From assembly GCA_913065005.1 (NCBI GenBank), contig CAJYAJ010000002.1, positions 28,062 through 92,061 on the forward strand: 64,000 nucleotides of DNA, read 5' to 3'. Shown here in pieces: positions 18,861-28,926 of this stretch. The notes beneath the pieces are model-generated. The model saw nothing but the letters and a program-made list of their open reading frames with translations. It made no database searches and was not told where the DNA came from. Position numbers and translations under genes: made by a program. The DNA comes from an uncultured Verrucomicrobiota bacterium. GTDB taxonomy: Bacteria; Verrucomicrobiota; Kiritimatiellia; Kiritimatiellales; Pontiellaceae. How positions within the stretch are numbered: position 1 is the stretch's first letter; each line of letters opens with the position of its first letter.

Positions 18861-20047
18861 TCATTTACTCCCGCAAGCCACGCCTGCACCATCGCCTCAA
18901 TACGAAGTTTCACAACCGAACAAGCCACCTCATCCAACACCTCATTCGCAAACGCAAACGTCAACATCCCATGCGCCTGCTGCGGATCCATTCCTCGTGT
19001 CTGCAAATAGAACAACGCCTGTTCATCCAACTCACCAATCGTCGCTCCATGCGTACACTTCACATCATCCGCATAAATCTCTAGCTGCGGCATCGTATTC
19101 ACCTTGGCCGCCCGGCTTAACAACAAATTCCCGTTCGACTGAATCGCATCCGTCTCCTGTGCATCCTGTTGCACCAAAATCCGACCGCAAAATACCGCCC
19201 GCGCTTGATCCGAGAGAATCCCTTTATACAATTCATGGCTCTGACACTTCGGCACCGCATGATCCATAAACAGATGCGTATCAAAAAGCTGATCCTCCCC
19301 TAACAGATAAAGCCCATTACAAATGGCTTCACTCTCTTCACCCAACAAACGACCCCGAATATCATTCCGACCCAATCGACCGCCCACCGTAACCGCATGA
19401 TTACTAAACAACGCATCTCCACCCAGCTCCGACTCCAACGTCTGGAAATGATACGCAGCCGCACTCTCGCGCTGAATCTTATAATGATCCACCTTCGCCC
19501 CATCCGCCACAAACGCTTCCGTCACCACATTCGTTAAATAACGCACACCCGCCGAACCGATATACTCCTCGATCACCGTCACATTCGCACCCGCCGCTGC
19601 CGCAATCAGATGGCGATACGCAAACGATCCGCCCTCCGCATCAGCCAAATGCACCACATGGATCGGCTCTTCCAAAACAACGCCCGCATCCACCTCAATC
19701 AAAATACCATCACTAAACTGCGCTGTATTCGAAAGCACAAAGCCCGAATCGCTATCCGCCAACGTACCCAACCGAGCATCGGCGCTATCCATAATAGAAC
19801 GTACCCGCACCCCCTCAGGCAACCCATCCAAAGAAGACGCCTCCACCGACCATTTTCCATTTTCAAAAACAACCACCAGATCACTTAACGGATCAAACGA
19901 GACCTCCGCCGCCTGCCACACCGCATCAAACGTCTCCTCATTGAGCCGCGAAACATTGGTAAAACGCCAAGCCTCCTCTTTCACCGTTGGCAGTCCCTTT
20001 GCCGCAAACGCAGCCGCCGCCTCCTCACGTCGCGTATTGATATCCAT
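18857..20047 (-). CDS. sufD: SufD subunit of the SufBCD scaffold
   Basis: 396 residues, beta-helix SufB/D family. It partners with SufB and the SufC ATPase to build Fe-S clusters. The C-terminal core contains DIRGRLLGEESEAICNGLYL and KCTHGATIGELDEQALFYL, where the last His-containing stretch is the SufD signature. The start shares one base with the sufC stop (TAATG). Confidence 0.94.
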   Translation of the reverse strand: MDINTRREEAAAAFAAKGLPTVKEEAWRFTNVSRLNEETFDAVWQAAEVSFDPLSDLVVVFENGKWSVEASSLDGLPEGVRVRSIMDSADARLGTLADSDSGFVLSNTAQFSDGILIEVDAGVVLEEPIHVVHLADAEGGSFAYRHLIAAAAGANVTVIEEYIGSAGVRYLTNVVTEAFVADGAKVDHYKIQRESAAAYHFQTLESELGGDALFSNHAVTVGGRLGRNDIRGRLLGEESEAICNGLYLLGEDQLFDTHLFMDHAVPKCQSHELYKGILSDQARAVFCGRILVQQDAQETDAIQSNGNLLLSRAAKVNTMPQLEIYADDVKCTHGATIGELDEQALFYLQTRGMDPQQAHGMLTFAFANEVLDEVACSVVKLRIEAMVQAWLAGVNE

Positions 20048-20802
20048 TAAACAGCCGCTCCTTCAAACGCCTCATATCCATGCTCTTCCAGCTCAAGCGC
20101 AAGCTCCTTACCACCTGACTTAACGATCCGACCGTTCACCAAAACGTGAACAAAATCCGGCACAATATACTCCAACAAACGCTGATAGTGCGTAATCACC
20201 AAGAAACCCCGTTCCGGACTTCGCAACGCATTCACGCCATCCGCCACAATCCGCAACGCGTCAATATCCAGCCCCGAATCCGTCTCATCCAAAATCGCCA
20301 TTTTCGGCTCAAGCATCGCCATCTGGAAAATCTCATTCCGCTTCTTTTCGCCACCCGAAAAGCCCGAGTTCACCGCACGCTCCAAGAGATCCTCCCGAAT
20401 CTTAACCAACTTCTTCTTATCCTCGATCACATCCAGAAACTCCATCGCATCCAACTGCTTCTCGCCCCGATGCTCCCGAATCGCATTCACCGCCGCCTTC
20501 AAAAAATACATATTGCTAATACCCGCAATCTCAACCGGATACTGAAACGCCAAAAACAAGCCCGCTCGAGCCCGCTCATGCGCATCCAACTCGCTCAAAT
20601 CCGCCCCATCAAAAAGCACGTTGCCACCGGTTTGCTCATATGACTCATTGCCCGCCAACACATTCGAAAGCGTACTCTTTCCCGATCCATTCGGGCCCAT
20701 AATGGCATGCACCTCACCCGGCTGAATCGACAGGTTAATGCCGTTTAAAATCTGCTTCTCTTCCACCTGCGCCTGCAGTTCTATAATCTCTAATAATGCC
20801 AT
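20047..20802 (-). CDS. sufC: SufC Fe-S assembly ATPase
   Basis: 251 residues of ABC-ATPase type: Walker A GPNGSGKST, signature SGGEKKR, Walker B AILDETDSGLD, and the switch His in ITHYQR. It is cytosolic and drives conformational change of SufBD. ATG at 20802 follows AGGAG; the frame is open five codons further upstream without a better site. Confidence 0.97.
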   Translation of the reverse strand: MALLEIIELQAQVEEKQILNGINLSIQPGEVHAIMGPNGSGKSTLSNVLAGNESYEQTGGNVLFDGADLSELDAHERARAGLFLAFQYPVEIAGISNMYFLKAAVNAIREHRGEKQLDAMEFLDVIEDKKKLVKIREDLLERAVNSGFSGGEKKRNEIFQMAMLEPKMAILDETDSGLDIDALRIVADGVNALRSPERGFLVITHYQRLLEYIVPDFVHVLVNGRIVKSGGKELALELEEHGYEAFEGAAV

Positions 20803-20823
20803 CGTCTCTCTCCTCAACTAAAA

Positions 20824-22278
20824 TTAACCCACAGAACCTTCCAGGCTAATGCCCAGCAACTTCTGCGCTTCCACCGCAAACTCCATTGGCAGCTCCCGGA
20901 ACACCTCTTTACAAAATCCATTCACAATCAGGCTCACCGCTTCCTCCGTATCGAGACCGCGTTGATTACAATAAAAGATCTGATCTTCCCCAATCTTCGT
21001 TGTCGTCGCCTCATGCTCCACCTGCGCACTCGGATTGCTCACATCGATATACGGGAACGTATGCGCCCCACACCGATCGCCAATCAACATCGAATCGCAC
21101 TGCGAAAAATTACGCGCATTCTCCGCCGTCGGTCCAATCCGAACCAAGCCCCGGTAGCTATTGTGCGCACGACCCGCCGAAATCCCTTTACTGATAATCG
21201 TACTACTCGTGTTCTTCCCCACGTGAATCATCTTTGTTCCCGTATCCGCCTGCTGCATATTATTGGTCACCGCCACCGAATAAAATTCGCCAACCGAATC
21301 ATCCCCCTTCAAAACACAACTCGGATATTTCCACGTAATCGCCGAACCGGTTTCCACCTGCGTCCATGAAATTTTGGAACGATCACCTCGGCAATGCCCC
21401 CGTTTCGTCACGAAGTTATAGATACCACCCTTGCCGTTCTTATCACCCGGATACCAATTCTGCACCGTCGAATATTTAATCTGTGCATCCTCCAATGCCA
21501 CCAGTTCAACCACCGCCGCATGCAACTGATTCTCATCCCGCTGCGGAGCCGTACAACCCTCCAGGTAGCTCACATACGCACCCTCTTCCGCAATCACCAA
21601 CGTCCGCTCAAACTGACCCGTATTCGCCGCATTAATCCGGAAATAGGTCGATAACTCCATCGGGCACCGTACTCCCTTCGGAACAAAACAAAACGAACCA
21701 TCCGAAAACACCGCCGAATTCAACGCCGCAAAATAGTTATCCTTCGTCGGAATCACCGTACCCAAATACTGCTTCACCAACTCCGGATGATCTTTCACCG
21801 CCTCCGAAAACGAGCAGAAAATAATACCCATCTCCTCCAGCTTGCCCTTAAACGTCGTCGCCACTGAAACCGAATCAAAAACCGCATCCACCGCAACCAC
21901 GCCCGCCAACATCTCCTGCTCACGCAACGGAATACCCAACTTCTCATAGGTCTCCAGCAACTCCGGATCGATCTCATCCAAACTCTTCGGGGCATCAATC
22001 TTCTGCTTTGGAGCCGAATAATAACTCAACGCCTGATAATCAATCGGAGGAAACTCCACCTTCGCCCACTCCGGCGTCTCCATTTTTTGCCACGCCCGGA
22101 ACGCCTTCAATCGCCACTCCGTCAACCACTCCGGCTCCTCTTTTCGTCGCGAAATCTCCCGAACAATATCCTCGTTCAACCCCGGCGGAAGACTCTCCGA
22201 CTCAATATCCGTCACAAATCCATATTTGTACTCTTTATCTGTCAGCTCATCGAATGACTTTTCGTCTTCAATCTTCAT
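20824..22278 (-). CDS. sufB: SufB subunit of the SufBCD scaffold
   Basis: 484 residues, normal length. The N-terminal helical part ([16 protein letters not shown]) is followed by the beta-helix core, with [20 protein letters not shown] and later [20 protein letters not shown], diagnostic of SufB. It accepts sulfur and assembles the cluster with SufC and SufD. It is the first structural gene, 15 bases after the rrf2 regulator gene. Confidence 0.97.
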   Translation of the reverse strand: MKIEDEKSFDELTDKEYKYGFVTDIESESLPPGLNEDIVREISRRKEEPEWLTEWRLKAFRAWQKMETPEWAKVEFPPIDYQALSYYSAPKQKIDAPKSLDEIDPELLETYEKLGIPLREQEMLAGVVAVDAVFDSVSVATTFKGKLEEMGIIFCSFSEAVKDHPELVKQYLGTVIPTKDNYFAALNSAVFSDGSFCFVPKGVRCPMELSTYFRINAANTGQFERTLVIAEEGAYVSYLEGCTAPQRDENQLHAAVVELVALEDAQIKYSTVQNWYPGDKNGKGGIYNFVTKRGHCRGDRSKISWTQVETGSAITWKYPSCVLKGDDSVGEFYSVAVTNNMQQADTGTKMIHVGKNTSSTIISKGISAGRAHNSYRGLVRIGPTAENARNFSQCDSMLIGDRCGAHTFPYIDVSNPSAQVEHEATTTKIGEDQIFYCNQRGLDTEEAVSLIVNGFCKEVFRELPMEFAVEAQKLLGISLEGSVG

Positions 22279-22293
22279 CGCTTCCCTCGCTCC

Positions 22294-22695
22294 TTATTTC
22301 GCTCCATCGGCCACCATCTCCGCCAAGGAGACCGACCGTAATTTATCCACAATAACAGCGTTCACTTTTTGCCAGCTATTACTTACGGCACAGTTGCGAT
22401 CACATCCATCGGTAATGCAACACGCCGTCATGCTCACCGGCCCCTCAAGCACCTCAATAATCTCAGCCGCCGAAATCGCCGAAGCCGCCCGTGCCAATCG
22501 ATAGCCCCCTTGGCTACCCTGATGAGAAGCCAACAAACTTCCCTGCACCAACAACTTCAGCACCTTGCTCACCGTCGGTAATGGAATAGCTAACTGCTCC
22601 GATAGATCCTTCGCATTAAACAACGCACCCTCCTCCTCGCACATCTGTGCCAGCAAGATAAATCCATAATCTGTTAAACGCGTAATTCGCAGCAT
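22294..22695 (-). CDS. Rrf2/IscR-family Fe-S-sensing regulator of the suf operon
   Basis: 133 residues. The winged-helix N terminus (MLRITRLTDYGFILLAQM, then LPTVSKVLKLLVQGSLL as recognition region) is followed by the wing SQGGYRLAR and cysteines 92, 93, 98 and 102, matching the IscR/SufR-type Fe-S ligand loop. By family knowledge it represses suf when cluster-loaded. It is the first gene of the directon, so it probably controls its own promoter. Confidence 0.92.
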   Translation of the reverse strand: MLRITRLTDYGFILLAQMCEEEGALFNAKDLSEQLAIPLPTVSKVLKLLVQGSLLASHQGSQGGYRLARAASAISAAEIIEVLEGPVSMTACCITDGCDRNCAVSNSWQKVNAVIVDKLRSVSLAEMVADGAK

Positions 22696-22718
22696 TTTTT
22701 TCCCTCATCCGAAAAAAG

Positions 22719-22729
22719 ACTAAATTTGT
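22719..22729. promoter_or_regulatory. Candidate Rrf2 operator upstream of the suf directon
   Basis: ACTAAATTTGT is an 11-base near-palindrome with one mismatched pair, 24 bases upstream of the rrf2 ATG. It overlaps where a minus-strand -10 element would lie. Rrf2 proteins bind such short AT-rich dyads, but the assignment rests on position. Confidence 0.35.
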
Positions 22730-22842
22730 ACCAGATGAGAAAAATGTAACAAAGACTCCGCCTCGTGCAACCCCAATCGACCGGAATCGATAAAAAAAGA
22801 TCGGTTGTCTATTTCCCCACCTTGGATATAAATAATTTACTT

Positions 22843-23550
22843 ATGAGAATATTAATACTATTTTGCTTAATCCCTTTCTTTAATAGCATTGCTTGTAACG
22901 GTCTCGAACAACGTTCACTCGATTTGTTAAACAACGGAACAGAAGAACAGCAATCCCTGTTTGAGAAAATTCAAACCGGTGATCCGCTCACAGAAGAAGA
23001 GGCCGAACTGTATGATCAAGCAAAAATTGAGACGCTTAAACAAATGCAAATTGAACTTCGTCAAGCATTAGATGAATTACCTACACCAGAAACACTCGCT
23101 ACCTCCTACTCAGGTTCCTGTTCAGAGTCCACGCTAGCCCTCTCCGAAATGACGCAAAACAGCAAAAACGCGCAACAAGCCCTTCAGGAGGTAACAAAAT
23201 CATATCCCTATGAATTGAGAGGCTTAGATCCCGTTAAACGAGGTAATTATCACCCACTCGTGACTTGGCTTGCAGAAGATGGAACCGAGCAAGCTCGCTA
23301 TACCTATCGACTTAATGGTCAATTTCTCTCCGATGAAGCGCGCACAATCATCCAAGAAGAAGGAGGAGTGGATTGGTTAAGAACCATCTCCAGCGAAAAA
23401 ATGAAAGCCGAACTCACCCGCATCTTACCCAAAGAGACCGTTGAATTATTTGACTACGGCATCCATCCACCTTCCGACTTTATGAAGAGCATGTCAGTAG
23501 GAGAAGAAGGCGAGTTGGCATATAGAACTCAAATCATTACCAATAAATGA
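22843..23550 (+). CDS. Hypothetical exported protein
   Basis: 235 residues starting MRILILFCLIPFF, a likely signal peptide; Cys follows at SIACNG, but the lipobox is poor. The body is helical and Glu/Gln/Lys-rich (residues about 25-85), followed by a mixed region. I recognise no family. Codon use is visibly more A/T-rich than in the neighbouring suf and mazG genes, which may mean acquisition. ATG at 22843 is preferred over the GTG at 22765 because the signal peptide starts there; neither has a good ribosome site. It is coupled by ATGA to the next gene. Confidence 0.6.
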   Translation: MRILILFCLIPFFNSIACNGLEQRSLDLLNNGTEEQQSLFEKIQTGDPLTEEEAELYDQAKIETLKQMQIELRQALDELPTPETLATSYSGSCSESTLALSEMTQNSKNAQQALQEVTKSYPYELRGLDPVKRGNYHPLVTWLAEDGTEQARYTYRLNGQFLSDEARTIIQEEGGVDWLRTISSEKMKAELTRILPKETVELFDYGIHPPSDFMKSMSVGEEGELAYRTQIITNK

Positions 23551-23909
23551 CGCCAACTGGACCGCAACAAATCGACGCAACAAAAATTGCACATTCCACA
23601 TATATCACCCGAATATCAAACAAGAGAGTCGTTCTAATCGATCAAAACTTTGATCAATTTGTCGTATTGGATTTAACAAAAGAAACAAACGAATTAGAAA
23701 AAGAGATCAATCGATTTGCCTATCGAGGCTCTCGAGAATCCTTTAATCATGAAATACGTCTCTATCGCAATGCCGCGAATGAAGCAGAAAAACAAATTGC
23801 AGCAAATGAAGTTATCCAATCCCTTGGCTATCTCCCTGAAGACACAGAAACTTTTTTTTCTATCAAAGATACCTTTTGGATGAGTCAAACCAAAATATCA
23901 AACGGATAA
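23547..23909 (+). CDS. Hypothetical protein, coupled to the preceding gene
   Basis: 120 residues, no signal peptide or membrane segment, charged and helical in the second half. I recognise no family. Its ATG overlaps the stop of the preceding gene (ATGA), so the pair is probably one functional unit. A frameshifted single ancestral gene is an alternative. A/T-rich like its partner. Confidence 0.5.
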   Translation: MTPTGPQQIDATKIAHSTYITRISNKRVVLIDQNFDQFVVLDLTKETNELEKEINRFAYRGSRESFNHEIRLYRNAANEAEKQIAANEVIQSLGYLPEDTETFFSIKDTFWMSQTKISNG

Positions 23910-23935
23910 GCCACGCGCTAATACCTCCAAAAAAA

Positions 23936-24736
23936 TTACACGCCTGCTCTTTTCACCGCCTGCCAATGCGCCTCCAACACCTCGATCGAAAGATCCGATA
24001 AAACGGACCCCTCCGCACGCACCCGCTGCTCCACCAAACGAAAGCGCCGTTCAAACTTCTTCACATTCGCCCGCAATAGATCCTCCGCATTAAAACCCAA
24101 AAACCGGCACACATTCACACCACTGAAAAGCAAATCCCCCAACTCCTCCTTCAACGCCAGCTCATCCCCCGACTGCATCGCCTCACGCACCTCCGCAATC
24201 TCCTCCTCCAACTTCGCCAACACATCCTCCGCCGCCGCCCAATCAAAACCCGCTCGAGCCGCCCGCTTCTGCACCTCATGCGCCCGCTGCAACGCCGGCA
24301 ACGCCCTCGGCACGCCCTCCAGAATCGACGCCCCCTCCGCCGTCTCCCCCTTCGCCGCCCTCTCCTGCCGCTTAATCGCATCCCAATTCGTCAACACCTC
24401 ATCCGAACCCGACACCACCATATGGCCAAACACATGCGGATGGCGCCGCACCAATTTTTCTGAAATCCCCCGCGCCACATCCTCAAAATCAAACCGACCC
24501 GCCTCCGACTGCATCTGCGCATGAAACACCACCTGCAACAACAGATCGCCCAACTCCTCCTCCAGCGCCGAAATAGATCCACTCTCAATCGCCTCCACCA
24601 CCTCATACGCCTCCTCAATCGCATACATCTTAATCGAATCACTCGACTGCTTCCGATCCCACGGACACCCCCCCGGCCCCCGCAACCGACGCATAATCTC
24701 CAACAACCGCTCCAACTGATTTTCCGACTCGCTCAT
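23936..24736 (-). CDS. mazG: MazG nucleoside triphosphate pyrophosphohydrolase
   Basis: 266 residues with two tandem MazG domains. The first has GGCPWDRKQ, EEAYEVVEA and EEELGDLL; the second has EEEIAEVREA and KEELGDLLF. The acidic clusters bind Mg2+. The enzyme hydrolyses NTPs or dNTPs to monophosphates (house-cleaning). ATG at 24736 has a full GGAGGTAAC ribosome site; the six extra upstream codons are dropped. Confidence 0.95.
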   Translation of the reverse strand: MSESENQLERLLEIMRRLRGPGGCPWDRKQSSDSIKMYAIEEAYEVVEAIESGSISALEEELGDLLLQVVFHAQMQSEAGRFDFEDVARGISEKLVRRHPHVFGHMVVSGSDEVLTNWDAIKRQERAAKGETAEGASILEGVPRALPALQRAHEVQKRAARAGFDWAAAEDVLAKLEEEIAEVREAMQSGDELALKEELGDLLFSGVNVCRFLGFNAEDLLRANVKKFERRFRLVEQRVRAEGSVLSDLSIEVLEAHWQAVKRAGV

Positions 24737-24910
24737 GTTACCTCCAAAACCCAAACGCTACCCCAACAACCCCCTAAACACAAAACCAACTCACCACCGC
24801 TTTTCAACAGGCTTCTTTTTCAGATTGTTAATAACTTTATGATTTATCTTTTCTTTATCAAAATACGCTTTATACTCACTTTTTGACAAACGTATGAACA
24901 GGAGATCGAC

Positions 24911-25365
24911 ATGAAACACCTCAGCAGCATAATCATCCTACTCACCCTCCTCCTCATCCACACCACCCCCGCCTATGTGGCCGACTCCATGCACCACGCC
25001 ATCAGCTCCGATGTTAATGAGCTACGTGCCTATTTAATCGCGGGGGGAATCACGGTTCCTGAATCAGACGAAGCCCTCAAAGAAATCGATTCCGATGGAG
25101 ACGGCATGGATGATTTTTCCGAATGGGTCATGGGAACAGACGCCCTTGAAGGGGAGCCTCAACTGCAGACCACCTTCCCCCGCCGGAAACCTCACGCAAC
25201 GCGGCGACCAAACATTAGGCTGGGATAGTCGCTACCGCCTCACCTCCGTCACCAAGGAATTGCATTCCATCGCATCTACTCCATCTTCACTCGTAAATAA
25301 CGTTCCTAGGAAATCCACTGGATGCTCAATTCGTAGAACGGATTGATTACATGCGGAGGGTATGA
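24911..25365 (+). pseudogene. Frameshifted gene for a small secreted TSP3-motif protein
   Basis: A good AGGAG precedes an ATG and a signal peptide, and the frame continues through DSDGDGMDDFSEWVMGTDAL, the Asp/Gly calcium-type motif seen near the C terminus of secreted proteins in this window. At a run of five C (25177-25181) the protein-like reading moves to the next frame (PAGNLTQRGDQTLGWDS). Further shifts are suggested near 25260-25300, with a possible last piece ending in TGA at 25363-25365. The first frame stops at 25228 after 105 codons. Best explained as a decayed gene; a sequencing error or slippery C-tract is an alternative for the first shift. Confidence 0.55.
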
Positions 25366-26051
25366 TCAAGGAGCTGATCGGGTTTTTCGTCGCTCAATTG
25401 ATCGAGGACGAAAGCGGCTCCGCTGAAGTCTTGGAAGCTGGTATATTGATCGGGTACGGCGATGACAGCGGCTCCGGCGGTCAAGGCTCCTTTACAGGCG
25501 AGCTGCGATGAAACAACGGCAACAACGGTTTTGTTTTCGATCGCAACCTGTTTCAGCATCTTGAGCCAGTCGTCGGCACGCGGGAAGGTTTCGCGTTGCT
25601 CTTCGGGTAGAATCAATTCCACGCCGAGCTCATCAAGACCGAGGCGGGTGAGCAAGGCAGAGGAATCGGTTGCGTTCAATGCACTGTAGGCAAAGACGGC
25701 AACGCCACGGGCTTGGGCGGCTTTCACTAGTTTGGTGATCGCGGTGTTGGGCTCCGATTCATTCGCACAAAACGCGGTAACGGATTTGTTCACTTCTCCA
25801 ACGGCCTTTTCAATCGCGTCGGCTTTGTTGCCGGCTGCTTTGAGAATGTCGGTTACGGCGGTTCGATGATCGGGCGAAAGCGGTGAACGACAAAAGGCCG
25901 CTGGGGTGAGCTCGATTCCTTTGGGCTCAATGCCGCGTTTAATGGCTTCAAATTCTACGGGTCGTAACGATACGGCTACATAATCGAGTTCGATCAAAAG
26001 GGTATGGGTAAAAGTGGCATCTGCTTTCGGTGCGGTTTCCTGTTCGCTCAT
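25347..26051 (-). CDS. HAD-superfamily-like protein, probably catalytically degenerate
   Basis: 234 residues. The pattern is of a HAD phosphatase: an N-terminal LLIELDYVAVS strand where DxDGT is usual, a helical cap region, then GVAVFAYSALN (motif II-like) and a C-terminal AGAAVIAVPDQY (motif IV-like). The first Asp is kept but the second Asp of DxD is not seen, so activity is doubtful. I choose ATG at 26051 with GGAG eight bases upstream; GTG at 26060 is possible. It stands alone, convergent with the pseudogene and divergent from carA. Confidence 0.6.
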   Translation of the reverse strand: MSEQETAPKADATFTHTLLIELDYVAVSLRPVEFEAIKRGIEPKGIELTPAAFCRSPLSPDHRTAVTDILKAAGNKADAIEKAVGEVNKSVTAFCANESEPNTAITKLVKAAQARGVAVFAYSALNATDSSALLTRLGLDELGVELILPEEQRETFPRADDWLKMLKQVAIENKTVVAVVSSQLACKGALTAGAAVIAVPDQYTSFQDFSGAAFVLDQLSDEKPDQLLDHTLRM

Positions 26052-26271
26052 TGTGTTCACTCCAGTGGTTTTTCTGTTAAAGGTGGCGTACTTTAGGGAG
26101 CGGATCGGTTGCCGTCAAGCCCTCTGTTTCAACGGCGTTCGAATGCGGATCAGAGCCAAAAATCTAATTCGTACCTTTTAAGCATTGCAAGGCATCGGCT
26201 CCGTGTAGATGATAGTCGGAATTTTATATGATTTATTACTGAAATTTAGCAACGGGAGCGACTGAAGTCAG

Positions 26272-27372
26272 ATGCAGAAAGCGTTAATTGCACTCGAAGA
26301 CGGTACGTGGTTTGAAGGAACTGCTTTTGCGGGTAGCGGAGAAGCTTATGGAGAGTTGGTCTTCAACACTTCGATGACGGGCTACCAAGAAATCTTAACG
26401 GATCCCTCCTATCATGGTCAGATCGTGACGATGACCTATCCGTTGATTGGAAACTATGGGGTGAATACCGCCGATGAAGAGTCGCGCGGTATTTTTGCAC
26501 AGGGGCTAATCGTGGGTGAATATTCACGGATGTATAGCAACTGGCGTGCGGAACAATCGCTTGCTTCCTATCTGGAGGCAAATGGAAAAATCGGCATCCA
26601 TGAAGTGGATACGCGGGCGATTACGCTGCACATCCGGGATAAGGGTGCGATGAAGTGTGTCATTTCTACCGAGGAGAGCGATCCGATGGTCTTGGTGGAG
26701 AAAGCAAAAGCTTCTACTGGGTTGGTGGGGCGTGATTTGGCGACGGAAGTGACGATTGATGCGCCCTATTCATGGCCAGCACAAAAAAATCCGGATGCAA
26801 CGTATCAAGTGGCGGTAATCGATTGCGGTATCAAATTGAACCAGTTGCGTATTTTTGAAGAGCTGGGTTGTCAGTGTACCGTCTATCCCAATACCTCGGC
26901 AGCAGCAGATGTGTTGGCATCGAATCCGGATGGGATCTTTATCTCGAACGGACCGGGTGATCCTGCGGGAGCACCGGCTGTGACGAAGCTTGTGGAAGAG
27001 TTGATCGCAGCAAAACGGCCGCTTTTCGGTATCTGCTTTGGGCACCAGATGTTGAGTCTGGCGATGGGAGCGGAGAGCTTTAAGTTGAAATTTGGGCATC
27101 GCGGTGGAAACCAACCCATTCAGGATTTACGCACCCAAAAGGTCGAGATTGCTTCTCATAATCACGGTTTCTGTATTGATGCTGATTCGATCAATAGCGA
27201 AATCGCTGAAGTGACGCATTTAAATTTGAACGATCGCACGGTAGCCGGAATCAAGCACAAGCAACAACCGCTCTTCTGTGTGCAGTATCACCCCGAAGCG
27301 GCCCCCGGCCCCCATGACCCCTACTATCTCTTTGAAGAGTTTATTGATCTAATGAAAGAAGCACGCACATGA
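26272..27372 (+). CDS. carA: Carbamoyl-phosphate synthase small subunit
   Basis: 366 residues. The N-terminal CPSase domain (VFNTSMTGYQEILTDPSY) is followed by a class I glutamine amidotransferase with nucleophile GICFGHQ and His-Glu in YHPEA. It supplies ammonia from glutamine to CarB for arginine and pyrimidine synthesis. It heads the carA-guaA-carB operon. GGGAG lies 13 bases before the ATG, a long spacing. Confidence 0.97.
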   Translation: MQKALIALEDGTWFEGTAFAGSGEAYGELVFNTSMTGYQEILTDPSYHGQIVTMTYPLIGNYGVNTADEESRGIFAQGLIVGEYSRMYSNWRAEQSLASYLEANGKIGIHEVDTRAITLHIRDKGAMKCVISTEESDPMVLVEKAKASTGLVGRDLATEVTIDAPYSWPAQKNPDATYQVAVIDCGIKLNQLRIFEELGCQCTVYPNTSAAADVLASNPDGIFISNGPGDPAGAPAVTKLVEELIAAKRPLFGICFGHQMLSLAMGAESFKLKFGHRGGNQPIQDLRTQKVEIASHNHGFCIDADSINSEIAEVTHLNLNDRTVAGIKHKQQPLFCVQYHPEAAPGPHDPYYLFEEFIDLMKEART

Positions 27373-28916
27373 ACCACCCCGAATGGATTGCCATCCTAGA
27401 TTATGGTTCGCAAGTGACCCAGCTGATTGCACGTCGCCTTCGTGAACAACACGTCTATTGCGAAATTTTACGCTATGATACCCCTGCAGAAGAACTGCGA
27501 GAACGGGCGCCTAAAGGCATCATTCTCTCGGGGGGGCCGTGTAGTGTTCCCGATTCCGATTCGCCTAAGTGCGATCCGGCACTGTTTGATCTCGCTATTC
27601 CGATGCTCGGTATTTGTTATGGAATGCAGCTGACGGCTCACGCACTCGGTGGCGAAGTTCAACGCGGCGAAAAGCATGAATATGGCAAGGCGACCATGCG
27701 CATCACAAAACCTTCACCGCTCTATGAGGGCATGCAGGATGAAGTGCAAGTTTGGATGAGCCACGGCGATAAAGTGGTTTCCCTACCCGAAGGATTTGAA
27801 ACAGTCGCCGAATCAGACAACTGTCCGCATGCGACCATGCAGCATCTGGAGCGAGCGCTCTTTGGGGTGCAATTCCACCCTGAAGTGGTGCATACCCCAC
27901 AAGGGGCTCAGATGCTCAAAAACTTTGCTTATGGAATTTGCGGCTGCTCGGGCGACTGGGAAATGGCTAAATTTGTCGAGCATACTGTTGCCAAAGTCAA
28001 AGAGACCGTCGGTGAGGATCATGTCTTACTGGGGCTCTCTGGTGGGGTTGATTCTTCGGTGGTGGCAGCGCTACTCCACAAAGCCATCGGGCATCAACTA
28101 CACTGCGTCTACGTCGATAACGGATTAATGCGCTACAAAGAGACCGAAGAGATTGAAGCGCTCTTTGGAGATGCATTTGGCATGGATCTACACGTGGTTC
28201 ATGCGGGTGATCCTTTCCTCTCGAAGCTCGAGGGCGTGAGCGATCCGGAAAAGAAACGAAAAATTATCGGGAATACTTTTATTGATGTCTTTTCAGAAAA
28301 AGCGCGCGAATTAAGCGGCGATGTAACCTATCTCGCACAAGGCACGCTCTATCCTGATGTGATTGAATCAGTCTCTCCGATTGGAGGACCTTCGGCGACG
28401 ATTAAGAGTCATCACAACGTGGGTGGACTCCCAGAAGATCTCCATTTTAAATTAATCGAACCGCTGCGTGAACTCTTCAAGGATGAGGTCCGGTTGGTTG
28501 GTCGTGAGTTGGGACTGCCCGATTATGTGGTCGATCGCCAACCCTTCCCCGGTCCGGGGCTCGCGGTTCGGATTATTGGGGAAATTACACCGGAGCGAAT
28601 CGAGACCCTGCAACAAGCCGATTTACGGGTGCGGGAAGAAATTTTGATCATGGAGAATCATCTCGATGTCTGGCAATACTTTGCGGTGTTACTGCCGGTG
28701 CAATCGGTTGGCGTGATGGGAGATGACCGGACGTATGAAAACGTGATTGCGGTGCGGGCAGTCGAAAGTCGTGATGGCATGACTGCCGATTGGTTCAAGC
28801 TGCCCTACGATGTGATGGACCGCATCTCCAACCGAATTATTAATGAAGTACGCGGCGTCAATCGCGTCTGCTATGACATTAGCTCAAAACCACCTTCAAC
28901 CATCGAATGGGAATAG
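27369..28916 (+). CDS. guaA: GMP synthase (glutamine-hydrolysing)
   Basis: 515 residues, normal length. Class I amidotransferase domain (GICYGMQ, FHPEV), ATP-pyrophosphatase domain with P-loop LSGGVDSSV, and the dimerisation domain ([13 protein letters not shown] to [10 protein letters not shown]). It converts XMP to GMP. The ATG overlaps the carA stop (ATGA) and the stop is 10 bases before carB, so guaA is embedded between the two CPSase genes. Confidence 0.98.
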   Translation: MNHPEWIAILDYGSQVTQLIARRLREQHVYCEILRYDTPAEELRERAPKGIILSGGPCSVPDSDSPKCDPALFDLAIPMLGICYGMQLTAHALGGEVQRGEKHEYGKATMRITKPSPLYEGMQDEVQVWMSHGDKVVSLPEGFETVAESDNCPHATMQHLERALFGVQFHPEVVHTPQGAQMLKNFAYGICGCSGDWEMAKFVEHTVAKVKETVGEDHVLLGLSGGVDSSVVAALLHKAIGHQLHCVYVDNGLMRYKETEEIEALFGDAFGMDLHVVHAGDPFLSKLEGVSDPEKKRKIIGNTFIDVFSEKARELSGDVTYLAQGTLYPDVIESVSPIGGPSATIKSHHNVGGLPEDLHFKLIEPLRELFKDEVRLVGRELGLPDYVVDRQPFPGPGLAVRIIGEITPERIETLQQADLRVREEILIMENHLDVWQYFAVLLPVQSVGVMGDDRTYENVIAVRAVESRDGMTADWFKLPYDVMDRISNRIINEVRGVNRVCYDISSKPPSTIEWE

Positions 28917-28926
28917 AGGAGTAACC

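Noticed and set aside
24151..24642. Arg-rich open frames within mazG
   Set aside because: Same-strand shadow of MazG; low-complexity and without a ribosome site.
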